Positions 49,549 to 60,913 of a stretch of 64,000 nucleotides of DNA are shown here, piece after piece. Position numbers and translations under genes: made by a program. The notes below the pieces were generated by a model. That model had not been told where the DNA came from and ran no database searches. It saw only the letters and a program-made list of their open reading frames with translations. Where the stretch lies: positions 3,968,868-4,032,867 of the forward strand of contig OX393577.1 of assembly GCA_947652605.1 (NCBI GenBank), given 5' to 3'. The DNA is from Elmis aenea (taxonomy: Eukaryota; Arthropoda; Insecta; Coleoptera; Elmidae). How positions within the stretch are numbered: the first letter of the stretch is position 1; every line of letters starts with the position of its first letter.

Positions 49549-52500
49549 TTATTCTGTATCGTGATATTGCACCCTGAAAAAAAAAAGAGAAATCTACATA
49601 ATCTTAAACCTTTTAGTAAGACATGGTATTTAACACATTGATGATGGTATAGTCTAGGGAACCTTTATAAACAGGGTAGGGACAGGCGCTGGACAACTTT
49701 CTATTGGCTGAGGTGTATATACGGTCGAGTTTCGCTTACGACCTCCAGATTGCATGGAGAACATAGGCGAATGTACAGTTTATTTTTTTCTTGCGTGTTC
49801 AGAGTGTTTAAGTGTGATCCAAGACTTTAAAAGACATTAGTGATAGTTGTGTAAGTTATTACCATACGTGAATTTCATAAGTTAAGTTAAATACAATTAT
49901 TTTTTAATTTTTAAGAAAATGTGCATTGTAATTATTTGTCTACATCAATTTAATAGCAATGATTGGAATAAATAATGTAATTTTGTCATAAAATATGAAA
50001 TTAAATTGATGAATCTATACTTTTCAGTTGGTCATTGGACATTAAACAGGAATTAAGTAAACAATTGTTTGCAACTTAATTATCATTATTAATTAAAGAT
50101 GCTTAATATTCGTATGAACACATTTATCTATCTTGAAAACAAAGGTTTGTGTGGCTTAGAATTAGATAATTTTGGGATTACAATATAAATTTAAAGACCA
50201 AACCCGTTATTAAATAATTTTGTTAAGCTAGGTATTAGGATTCTTCATTTGATAAATATCATTGAATTAAAAATATTTTTGTAAACTTAAAAATAAAAAA
50301 TGTTTATTGTAACGTCTTGTTTTTATTCCTTAAAAGCAGGGCTCTAAACCGAAGAAAAAAAATTGTTTAACGGTTAACCGAAAATCAAGAACTTTATTTT
50401 TATAACGGTTTTTTTCCTAAAACCCAGTTTTTTCATTAAAAAACTGGTTTACTGTAAAAAACCGATTTAACTTTTAAACCGGTTTTTGACATTATTTGGA
50501 ATAGGAATGCAAATCATGAAAAGATATTATCTATTTATAATTTTATTATCAAGCGTTCAGTAATGACTTCTGGTTGATGTAGTTATTTTCAATAATACGC
50601 AATTTACGAAGGCTTTTTAGTATTTTTTTTAAAGAAATCATAGTAGGCTGTGAAAACAAAAAAAAAAGATGTAAAACCTTATGGTGCCTTTCCACGTGAG
50701 AGTAAACAACTCTCGATAGCAGCGTCGCCAAGGATACAGCCAATCGCGAGTTACTCTCAGGGGCTGTATCCTTGGCGACGCTGCTATCGAGGGTAGTTTA
50801 CTCTCACGTGGACAGGCACCATTATAAAACTCATGTGGTACAAGTTACCAAGGTTTTTTAATTTGTTGTTGAGATAAACATCAACAATTTTTAAAGATAA
50901 GATAAAAACCAGTTTTAAAATGTTTTACACCTTGTTTCGTTTTTGTTTTCACAGCCTACTATAATTTTCTTAAAAAAAAAAAAAACTAAAAAACTTTCGC
51001 AGCTTACATATTATTGAAAATAACTACACCAACCCTTATATATTTGGAATGACAAAAAAATAAGGAATTGAAACAAATCACGGCCAACTATGAATTCCAT
51101 TTAAAAAAATACAACTTTATGTCACAACTTGAATTTCGAATTTTTTTTTGGAAAATTGTCTACGCCACTGCATTGACAAAAACATGTATTACAACTTTGC
51201 TCAATATGCGAATAAAGATAACCTGTAAAAAGTACCTTTGTTTGCCTGAATGACGTCTGCTAGCTCTGTGTCCTTTAGCACCCATAGTTGTTGTGAATCG
51301 TTCGGTAGGCTTGCGATGAATACGTAGATCCTTGGGATCACCTTCTCGGGCTTTATCTACTTTAGCCATGAATTTTGCGATCAGTTCAGGACAGTCTAAG
51401 TTCTCTTCCGGTTCCCAACTATTATCCGCTGGTGGATACCCCTTCCACGAAACCAAGTATTCTCGCCCGCCATTACGTTTGTAGTGCACTTCTATAATGC
51501 GGTCCACCTACAGAAAAAAAATTATTAAAACTTACGACACTAACTATTAACCCCTTAACACACAGTGGTTTGCAACCTTTTTGTACCTACGCCCCCCTTT
51601 TTTCTAAAAAAAAATTTTTGCGCCCCCCTCACTCTTCGTAACAATCTAATTTTATAAAAACGTAGATGAATTGAGTTAATAATATTCACCTCAAATTTTT
51701 CATTTTCATCCCACTCGTCCTCTGAACTTTTATTTTCTTTTTTCGCCTTTTTATTATTCTTTTTCGACTTATTTTTGTTCTTGCCTTCTTTGGAATTACT
51801 TTCTTTGCGTTTTTTCGCGTTATCTTCCTCTTCGGAAGAACTCTCCTCTCTAGATGCTTTAAATTTATTTATTAAATCGTCACAGTTAAGTGTTGATGCT
51901 GGTTCCCATGTGTCACTTTCTGGTTCATATCCTTTCCAGCGTATGAGATAATGACGAACGTTTTTGATCATTTTTTCATCGAGAATAGATTCAACCTATT
52001 TAACAAAAATTGAAATTATAATGTTACATGAGTTTATAACACCACATTTTTTGACACGGACACATTTTTATCAAAAGCTACTACGTTTCTTGTACATCTA
52101 TGAAATAAGAAAAAATAATCTTCTCGACAGTGTCAAACCTAATTGTAGCTAAAATTTAGCAAAATGTAAATTTAGCAAAATGTAAATTTAGTCAGAATCA
52201 CAGTAACTATTTAATTTTAAAGATTATTAGTATTTTTGTCTCGCTCAAACATAAGTAACTTATTTAAAAATGATGTATTAATTATTTCATTTTATCTTCC
52301 GTAGTTTAAAATATAATTTAATTTTAGCAGTTTTCAGAAATACTAATTATTTTTCATATCATAGTAATTTTTTATGTTCATTAGATTACTTTTGCAAACG
52401 GCAAAAGGCTCACGTTTAGATGTTATACGAATTAAAATAATAGAAACTAGTAGAAGCTACTTTTTATTTTTACAGGCGAATAATATTTAGCAAGTTTATA

Positions 52501-53950
52501 GGAGTATGTTTCTGAACATTCATGGTAACAAACAATTTATCTAAAGACTGTTTTATACTATACTATTTTTTCGTTTAAGAAAATCGTATACGATTTTTGA
52601 TACAAAAATTTCGTTCAAGAATTTAGCATGGAAAATATGAACCTCTTACACTGTACTATTTTTTGGTACAAAAATGTTCAATTTGATCACAACAGAAAGC
52701 GAGTTATTTTCAAATTTAACGTATATTTAACGCTTGTTCCATTCTACATATTTATTCCTACAAAATAAATTGTGAGGGATATAACGGTAATAAGTAGTAT
52801 TTAACATCGTTTGAGTGTTTCAGTGAACCTAACCTAACCTAACCCACAAATGACATGCGGTCAGATACAGTTGCAGTAGAGTACGCATGCGCCCATGCCA
52901 CAAAACACGCCCATGTAAAATAGGACGCATTTAGAACATGTAGTTATTTCGTACGAATTTTTGGTTCAAGATTTGTAATTTCTGATTGACACCGTACTAG
53001 AAAATCGTATACGATTTTCTTAAACGAAAAAATAGTATAGTATAAAACAGACTTAACACAGTTGAAATGACTGAACTAAAATTCGGTTACGTAGGAACTC
53101 TAATAACCAACTTCATGATTAAGTATTTTGGTAATGTTACTTTCGGTCATGAATTTTTTTGTACCTGTAAAGCAGTTCAATAACATTAATTTGTATTAAA
53201 AAAAAGGTAAAATACAACTTTTTATTACAGCTATCTTAACTGGAATTGCAAGTACCTACACCCAAAAATATCACTAGCCGGTATTCTGAACAAGTTACTA
53301 AATGTGGATTGGAGCCCAACTGAAAATATTTTTGGATTTTTCAAAAAAGAGCGATTAAAAAATTGAGCCCAACTGAAAGTATTTTTGGATTTTTCAAAAA
53401 AGAGTGACTAAAAAATTATACAACATAATTGAATCTAGGTTTACCAGTTTTTCTCCCAGCACCGACACTAGTCCAGACAATTTATTTTCAACTGTAATAT
53501 ACTGAGAAAATCGAAACAAACCTCATATTGCTCATCAGAATCCCCATCTTCTTCTTCTTCTTCTTCTTCCAATTTTACTTCTTTTTTCTTCTGTTTAGAC
53601 TTCTTAGAAGATTTTTTCTTCTCTACCTTCTTTTTCTCTTCAGGTTCACCATTTTTTTCAGATTTTGCCCCTGGAGATTTTACTTCTTCCTTTTTCTTCT
53701 GTTTAGACTCTTTTGATGGAGACTTTTTCGTCTCTACCTTCTTCTTTTTCTCTTCAGGTTCACCATTTTCTTCGGTGTCTGATGCTGCCTTATCTGTTTC
53801 CTTTGGATCATCATGATCTTCCATTTCTTGATCCTTCTCTTCGTCTATAGGTTTCTCATCTACACCATTTTCCTCATCGCTGCTTTTATCGTTCGAGCTT
53901 TGAGCAACTTTTGGTTTTCTGCCTCTTCTCTTCATATTAATTTTTCTCAT
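49549..53950 (-). CDS. Double-chromodomain protein, HP1-like chromodomains
   Basis: Exons on the minus strand: 53522-53950, 51690-51995, 51236-51507, 49549-49573; 343 residues, all joins in frame. The last exon adds only VQYHDTE and the stop. Residues 1-140 are a charged KK/EE-rich tail beginning MRKINMKRRGRKPKV, which resembles an AT-hook-like basic patch. Chromodomain 1 (about 143-185) has YEVESILDEKM, YLIRWKGYEPESDTWEP and LINKF. A lysine/serine-rich linker follows, then chromodomain 2 (about 245-295) with FEVDRIIEVHYK, YLVSWKGYPPADNSWEP and LIAKF. The aromatic cage residues (Y, W, W-type positions) are present in both, so methyl-lysine binding is likely. A chromoshadow domain is absent. 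I do not recognise the orthologue; HP1 itself, CDYL and MPP8 differ in layout. ATG at 53933 is an alternative start (MKRRGRKP). Confidence 0.85.
50572..51034. repeat. Fold-back element with a second perfect palindrome inside
   Basis: The outer arms contain GGTTGATGTAGTTATTTTCA and TAGTAGGCTGTGAAAAC on the left and the complements on the right. Inside, 50681-50822 is a nearly perfect palindrome: ATGGTGCC, ACGTGAGAGTAAAC, TCGATAGCAGCGTCGCCAAG and its complement, ending GGCACCAT. It lies in the third intron of the chromodomain gene (49574-51235). Confidence 0.8.
51550..51660 (+). repeat. hAT-terminus fragment in chromodomain gene intron
   Basis: CAGTGGTTTGCAACCTTTTT, GCGCCCCCCTCAC and TAACAATCTAATTTTATAAAA match the 42627-42892 element in its other orientation. 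Only one end is present in the 182-bp intron 51508-51689. Confidence 0.7.
52550..53048. mobile_element. MITE with long inverted ends and telomere-like repeats inside
   Basis: The ends GTTTTATACTATACTATTTT and their complement are followed inward by CGTTTAAGAAAATCGTATAC and its complement. The flanks show AGACT at 52545-52549 and 53049-53053, a 5-bp duplication. At about 52828 the words CCTAACCTAACCTAAC form a short run of the insect telomere repeat. The element lies in the first intron of the chromodomain gene (51996-53521). Confidence 0.75.
53281..53430 (+). pseudogene. Tc1-type transposase scrap with tandem duplication
   Basis: NVDWSPTENIFGFFKKERLKN resembles the SP(D)xxPxEN block of Tc1/mariner transposases. 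The 60-odd-base segment GAGCCCAACTGAAAATATTT through AAAAAGAG occurs twice in succession, the second copy out of frame. It is a dead fragment. Confidence 0.55.
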
Positions 53951-54328
53951 GCGACACAGTCACGACAACTATTAAAGCCGAGTTATACTACACTTTACAC
54001 TTCCGAAAACACACTTCGAATAAAAATTTGGCGTTTACTAAACGACACTTAAACCGCCAAACCGCTAGCCGCGTAATAAAACAATATGGCAGTCTCTAGA
54101 GTCTAGCACAGAGGACGCGACTTTTAACGGTACCAACCACAGAACGTACCAACACGTAACAGTTGCATTTACGAAGAGCCAACATAAAAAAACCTAAATT
54201 TGCACATTCGATAATTCGATGTATTTCTTAGTTTGACCTACGATTTGTCAAATTTATTTTTAACAAAATAACACAAGGGACAAACAGAAACGATATAATT
54301 GTGTTAATTTGCTTGCAAGCAATTTAAA
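53951..54328. promoter_or_regulatory. Divergent promoter region, chromodomain gene and ND-24
   Basis: The start codons of the minus-strand chromodomain gene (53950) and the plus-strand ND-24 gene (54329) are 378 bp apart. CpG-containing words are frequent near 54050-54160 (CTAGCCGCG, GACGCGACTTTTAACGG). No TATA box is clear. The head-to-head layout suggests shared regulation, but this is inferred from distance only. Confidence 0.5.
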
Positions 54329-55392
54329 ATGCTTTCAAGTATTAAAACCATAGGGCGATGTTTAGTAAGTTTTTTTTGTAATAATATGGCAAATCAAATT
54401 GATTACATAATGTATTGTTAGAAACATCCCTTTAATGTTCGTTCCATCAAAACTTCATCAGCTCTGCAACATGATGCATTATTTGTTCACCGAGATACAC
54501 CAGAAGATAATCCTGATATTCCCTTCGAGTTTACCCCTGATAATTGCAAGGTGTGTAGAAGTACTTGTTATTGTTTACCGTTTCACATTTGACATGAATT
54601 ATAACACAACCTTTACTTGTTCAACTTAATATTAATATTCAAGATGTTGATATCATATGTTTTTTATGTAGAGAGCAGAGGCCATTTTAGCTATTTATCC
54701 AGAGGGACATAAAAGAGCCGCTATGATTCCATTGTTGGATTTGGCTCAAAGACAATATGGTTGGTTACCCATATCAGCTATGCACAAAGTTGCTGATATG
54801 TTATGTCTACCCAGGATGAGAGTTTATGAAGTTGCTACCTTCTATACCATGTTTATAAGGTAACAATACTTTTAATACTTTTGTTGGTTATTAATTAGTG
54901 TTTGTTTAGAAAGCCCATTGGTAAATATCACATACAAGTGTGCACGACAACACCATGCTGGCTACGTGGATCTGATGATATTTTAAATGTAATCAAAAAG
55001 AAACTTTGTATTGAAGTTGGACAAACTACTCCCGATAAGTTGTTTACAATATCAGAAGTTGAATGTCTGGGAGCATGTGTGAATGCACCCATGATACAAG
55101 TCAATGATGATTATTATGTAAATATATAAAATAATTCTGAATATTCTTACAGTGATCAATAATTTTTAGGAAGATTTAACTTGTAAAGATACAGAAGAAA
55201 TTCTTGACGATCTTGCATGTGGTAAAAAGCCCAGAGCTGGACCTAGGTTAGTTAATGTTAAATATGTGATAAAAATTAATTAAAATGCATGTTTTTAGGA
55301 GTGGACGATATGCTTCTGAACCTTCTGGTGGACTAACATCTCTTAAGTGTGATCCACCAGGTCCGGGAGTTGGTGTACGAAGTGATTTGTAG
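54329..55392 (+). CDS. ND-24: NADH dehydrogenase (ubiquinone) 24 kDa subunit NDUFV2
   Basis: Exons: 54329-54364, 54422-54550, 54672-54859, 54910-55117, 55170-55246, 55299-55392; 243 residues, all joins in frame. It carries the N1a [2Fe-2S] cluster of complex I at the matrix arm. The four ligands are seen as C129 and C134 (CTTTPC) and C170 and C174 (CLGAC). Other family blocks are [29 protein letters not shown] and the C-terminal basic/glycine tail. The first 25 residues ([20 protein letters not shown]) are basic and free of acidic residues, a mitochondrial presequence; processing is likely before [12 protein letters not shown]. The polyadenylation signal AATAAA lies at 55403-55408. Normal length for the family. 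Confidence 0.96.
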
Positions 55393-55749
55393 ATAATTGT
55401 TAAATAAATGTTGTGTTTTAATCCACTCTTAATTTTTTTTTCCATACATCTATTACCAATAAATACTCAAAATTAATATTTATTAGTTTGTCGTAAGTGA
55501 AAAACAATGACGTTCGTAAATTTTAATTTAATATATTTACAGCAGTTCTGATATTTTAAATCACGTTTGATTTATTTGATCTTACGATAATTAGACCTAA
55601 TAAAAAAAATTCGATGTAATAGAACTGTCAAACTGACGGGTGTGTCGTTTGTTGAATGAAAACAAATTAGTGTTAAGTTATATTTACGTTAGTTTACCAC
55701 CCATTTTTCGAATTTGCTAATGGTTTAAGTGACAATAAAAAGAAGTAAA

Positions 55750-58462
55750 ATGCCTGGAATGAAGGACTCGAATATCGTAAAAATAGCTGTGGAGATGACC
55801 GATCAAGTTCCACAGCTAATAGAATTTAATCAGAAACAACCACTTGCTGGAATCATACAAGAACTTTGTAATGGATGGAATCTCACTGATCCTGATCAGT
55901 ACGCTTTACAGTTTAACGAAAACAATAATCGCAATTACATTACGGAAAAGAATCGAAATGAAATTAAAAATGGGTCTATTTTACGACTACAGTTTTCACC
56001 GTCGAAGACAGCACAAGACATACTACACAAACTGAATATGGGTAGCCCGGAGGAGAAAGCTCAGGCACTACAAAAACTTTCAAATTTAAGTGCCGACATG
56101 ACATTTGCCCTTGATTTCATAAATAAACAAGGATTAGCGTTAATAATTCGACAGATCGAAAGTGGTAAATGCAAAGGGACCATTTTAGCGCATACGCTAT
56201 TGTCATTCGTTGAACTTATGGAGCATGGTATTGTGTCATGGGATATTTTAGAAGGCAACTTTATTAGTAGAGTTGCAAATTTTGTAAATAATACACAAGA
56301 ATCTCAAGTAACTGAAGCAGCCCTATCAATTTTGGAAAATGTTGTCCTTAATAGTACAGAAGGCTACGGACAGGTACTTCTAACAATTAATATTAATTCA
56401 ATAACTGTTAATTAAGTAAAATTAAATTATAAGTCGTAATATCTAGATTTTATATTGCATTTACAATTTTTAAGGTTGAACGTGAAGTACCAGTGGCATC
56501 TTTAATAATACATTTGCAAGCTACTCCAGTTGTACAACAAAATGCTGTTGCATTAATAAATGCGTTGCTGCTGAAAGCAGATCCTTTAAAAAGACGTACG
56601 GTGGCTTCTACTTTAGCTTCTAAACAAGTTAGAACTACAATTCAAAACAATATATTACAAACAGGAGCTGCGGAAGGAGCAGAAATGGCCCATCAACTGT
56701 ATGTTCTTCAGACTCTCACACTAGGACTCTTGGAACAACGAATGATGACAAAAATGGATCCACAGGTATGTTTTGAATCAGTGGATGTAATTTGATTGTC
56801 TTTTGTCTTGAAGTCTCCTAAATGTAATATGAAGTCTTTTTTTAAATTTCTGTAATTTGATTGTCTTTTGTCTTGAAGTCTCCTAATGTAATATGAAGTC
56901 TTTTTTTAAATTTCTGTAATTTGATTGTCTTTTGTCTTGAAGTCTTCTAAATGTAATATGAAGTCTTTTTTTAAATTTCTGTAATTTGATTGTCTTTTGT
57001 CTTGAAGTCTACTAAATGTAATATGAAGTCTTTTTTTAAATTTCTGTAATTTGATTGTCTTTTGTCTTGAAGTCTCCTAAATGTAATATGAAGTCTTTTT
57101 TTAAATTCCTGTAATTTGATTGTCTTTTGTCTCGAAGTCTCCTAAATGTAATATGAAGTCTTTTTTTAAATTTCTGTAATTTGATTGTCTTTTGTCTTGA
57201 AGTCTGCTAAATGAAATATAAAAATATGACAGTTTCTGTTACATTTATAGGATCAAGATGGTCATGAAAAAATTAAGGAATTAAGAAGGATTGCTTTCGA
57301 TGGTGAAGGCCCCGGGGGTACTAGAGGTCCTGGTGGTTTCACTAGAGACTACAAAAAATTAGGTTTTAAAAACGACATAAATCCTGCGTTAGACTTCACA
57401 GAAACTCCTCCAGGTTTATTAGCTTTGGACTGTATGATCTATTTTGCGAGAACGTATCCCGATAATTACACAAAATTGGTACTCGAAAATAGCTGTAGGG
57501 CCGACGAACACGAATGTCCTTTTGGCAGAGCCAGCGTGGAATTAGTCCGAATATTGTGCGATCTCTTGGCGATTGGCGAAGCGCCGTCGGAGCAGGGGCA
57601 GTCGTTCCAGCCCCTGTTTTTCACGCACGATCATCCTTTCGAAGAATGCTTCTGCATATGTATTGTGCTGTTAAACAAGACGTGGAAGGAAATGCGTGCT
57701 ACTGCTGAAGATTTCGGTAAAGTCGCTAGTGTCGTTCGAGAACAGATAGTCCGTGCTCTTGCGGCTTCGCCCCCATCTCTTGAACAGTTGAGAGCTCGCT
57801 TGCAGTTATTAACCTACAGTGAAATAACCGCGTTATGGCAACAAGAACGAACGTCCAGAGAAGAGTGGGAATCTCACGCTCGACCTATCGTGGAGTTAAG
57901 AGAGCAGATAACACCCGAAATTTTATCCTTAGTTAAACAACAGAGGCTTGCTTTTTTGGTGGAAGGAACTCGATTTACTAAATACTCAGCCCGAGGGCAA
58001 AGAATAAAAGATAAATTTTGGTACATGAGACTGTCGCCGAATCATAAAGTCTTACATTACGGAGATTGCGATGAAAAGAGCGCACCCACGATCGAAGAAC
58101 TTGCCTCGAAATTAGCGGTGTCCGATATCCGTGCCCTTTTGGTCGGACGCGATTGCCCTCACATGCGAGGACGAAAATCCTCCCATCATCTTGCGTTCTC
58201 GTTGGCACTAGAAGGTGTCGATTTACAGTCTTTGGATTGTGTGGCACCGGACGAATTAACCTTAGCTTATTGGACGGACGGAATTAACGCCCTATTGGGC
58301 CAACGTATGCAAAGCAGGGAAACGGAAAAAGATCTCGATGCTCTATTATCCATGGAAATTAAGTTGCGGCTGTTGGACGCTGAAGGTGTTCCGATTCCGC
58401 AAGATCCGCCACCGGTACCGCAAGACCCACCACATTATCACTTTTGTTATGATTTAAAATAG
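55750..58462 (+). CDS. Ced-12: ELMO/Ced-12 engulfment and cell motility protein
   Basis: Exons: 55750-56373, 56475-56765, 57251-58462; 708 residues, all joins in frame. It is the partner of DOCK180-family exchange factors and activates Rac in phagocytosis, migration and myoblast fusion. The N-terminal part has a Ras-binding-like/ARM region (KIAVEMTDQVPQLIEF, LNMGSPEEKAQALQKLS). The ELMO domain around 300-460 contains RRIAFDGEGPGG, FTRDYKKLGF, PPGLLALDCMIYFAR. A PH domain follows (FTKYSARGQRIKDKFWYMRLS, TLAYWTDGINALLG). The C-terminus is proline-rich (PIPQDPPPVPQDPP), the SH3 ligand for DOCK. I take the ATG at 55750; a close in-frame alternative is M4 in MPGMKD. The intron 56766-57250 holds a tandem repeat. 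Confidence 0.96.
56790..57209. repeat. 65-bp tandem repeat in ELMO intron
   Basis: TTTGATTGTCTTTTGTCTTG, AAGTCTCCTAAATGTAATAT and GAAGTCTTTTTTTAAATTTC recur in order, six full units and a partial last one. The period is 65-66 bp and the units are nearly identical, with variants such as TCTACTAAATG and TCGAAGTCTCC. It is the whole intron apart from its ends. Confidence 0.93.
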
Positions 58463-58590
58463 GCCATATAGATCTGTATTGGTCAGTTTCCAGGTATTTA
58501 CGTCAGTAGTGCAATTATAATGTGTCGGAGTAAAAATATTTTCCACTTTATAGAAAAATGATATTAATTAAATAATTTAATACTCCTATG

Positions 58591-59026
58591 CAGTGGCGCG
58601 GGCGGGGGGTTAGGGGGTCAGAACCCCCCTATAGGTTCGCAATTTGCCGGAGAACTGTAAATTTTGTACCAAAAAAAAGGTCTTCGGCTCTTTACAGTTT
58701 ATTAACCCCCCCCCCATATGATTAAACTATCAAGCATTCTGCTGCTAAAAAACTTGAAAGAGAGTGGTGACCTAAAAAAATTGATCCTCAGTTCTTTTTG
58801 CGTTTATTAACCCCCCCATGGGCGTCCGCAGAAAATTATCTAGGGCCCCCGCAAAGCTTACAGACAAAATGGCGCACAACAATCCCATCAGGAATGCATT
58901 AAAATATTTAACGAACTTTTAACTTGACCGTCTTTTATTTGGTCATTAATAAAATACTCGATTCCAGGGAGGGGCAAGTGCCCCGCTTGCCCTCCCCTGT
59001 GGACGCCCATGCTGCCTACGCCGCTG
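58591..59026. mobile_element. Nested MITEs downstream of ELMO
   Basis: An outer CAGTGGCGCGGGCGGGG end at 58591 and TACGCCGCTG ending 59026 bracket a copy of the CATGGGCGTCCGC element at 58817-59011 (ends CATGGGCGTCCGC and GTGGACGCCCATG), the same family as 31309-31500. The outer element belongs to the CAGTGACGT/CAGTGGCG group seen at 17643 and 32499. No outer target duplication is evident. Confidence 0.75.
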
Positions 59027-60913
59027 CATCTACGTTAAAGTAAGTTTAAAAAAAAATGCTGGAAATTTCTAGAGTGATATAAATAGACTGCAAATATCAT
59101 TTTAACCAAATATTAAAGATAACGTGCAACATTTAGGAAAATATGCTCTTTTAAGCGTAATTAAACTTTCCACATTTTTCCTAATTTTCATGAGAAAAAT
59201 CTGAAAAACAATTGTTGGTTTTAATTTTTTTTTTATAAACCGTTTGTTGAAATAGTCAAAGAATGTTTTCACATGCGGCGCTTTTTATAGGATTTTCAAA
59301 TTTTTTATTATTTATTGGGATCTCGTGAAGGGTAAGAGCTAGGGTTGGGCGATATATCGATATAATTTTGATATCGATATATCGACATTTCGATATCCGA
59401 CATTCCGATATATCGATATTTTAAGGGCGAGAAAAAATCTACAACTTTTAAGCCAAAAATATTTTTGTACCATAAAGTATAACCGAGTTATTAACGATTT
59501 AAAAAAATCCCATTTTGATTTTTGTTTATTATCTAGCATGCTATGGAACTTTTTTAAAACATTAAAGCATCACTGAATAGGTCTAATTTAAACTTCATTG
59601 TAGCTCTTACCGTTTACAAGATCCCAATCGTGGCCCTTCGACGTTATTGATAGTTGTACAGAAAACTTGTGATCATGTATTAATTTTAATTGTTCCAGTA
59701 ACAATTTTTATTTAATTAAAAATGTGATAGTATTCACATTTTTAACGAGCAGGGATAAAAACTCATTTACCGATAATACTCGAAGTATGTTTATTGTATT
59801 ATTAGAATAAATTTATTAGGAAACAAAGTAATCTCAAGTTCGACAGCTATAAAAATAAATAAATTAGAGAACTCAAGGAGATCTGTAATAGTACATACAC
59901 ATATGCAATGTATTTCACATGACAGTAAAATAAAATAATGCCAAAGTTAAAATTTTTGTGTTCATATTTTGTATGTCATTCATAAGCTGTGTGCATGTTT
60001 TTTTTTGTAATTTATTATGTCGCTTGTAACATAAAAACCCCATATTGTACTATAACTTGTCACTTTTGTATCCTGCGCTTTAAATTTCTTTTAATGCTCT
60101 TGTTCTAAGTATAACCTCATGCAAATCAAAATGTATTAAAAACAGTTCAAATTTCCAAAAAATATGGTTACTTGAAATGTAGTATTTTTTATTGTTTTAT
60201 TTTTTTATTTTGCTGCCTTGTCTACCCTGCATTTTTCACTTGCTTTACCTGCATATTTATGGAACTGATACTTTCACTCATATTCAACCATTGTACTAGA
60301 GTCGTGTTGTATTTAATGTAATTTGTGTTTACAGTGTAAATTCAATCATTCTCCATTAAATGTAATATTTTTATAATCATACAGTAGATATTATATCATA
60401 AGTATGTATTTTACAATGTATTAAAATAAAATAGTATAATTGGCTGATAATTTTAACTGTACTGTATACCAATAATTTTGTACTATAGCAAAATAAACAG
60501 TACATTATATAAATGTGCTTTTTTTTTAAACTATAAACAAGTAATTAAAGTTATGTTGTAATACACTAAAACGTTTTCAAGCATTCTTTACTTAAAACAC
60601 TTGAAGCAACTGTTATTTACATAAATTATTTTTCTATCTCCGTGCGAGTTATTTTTAAGAAAGTGTTATTAATTTATTTGAAATACAAACAAGTAGGATT
60701 TTTTCGCAGTTAATTAAAATTTTTTCTATGGAGTGAAAACTCCTGTAAAAACTTAAATAGCTGGAAACTTTATTAGTATTTTATACTCACGACTACTAAT
60801 AGTGAAAATTATGTATATTACAAATATGGTTATTTGAAACGTCAATAGAACAAATTCTAACCTAACAATTAAAGTGTTTTAAAAATGATGTAATGAACTG
60901 ATTTGAACTTAAA
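59027..60913. other. Spacer between ELMO and ATP23
   Basis: AT-rich, no gene seen. A truncated family D fold-back copy runs from about 59313 to 59640 (ATTGGGATCTCG, GTTTACAAGATCCCAATCG). Inside it 59345-59435 is dense with GATATATCGATA palindromes, typical of a GGGTTGGGCGATATATCG-type MITE end. The ELMO 3' UTR has no clear AATAAA close to the stop, so its 3' end may extend into this region. Confidence 0.55.

Noticed and set aside
52822..52845. True telomere or chromosome end
   Set aside because: Only a few CCTAA units inside a transposon within an intron, with normal genes on both sides.
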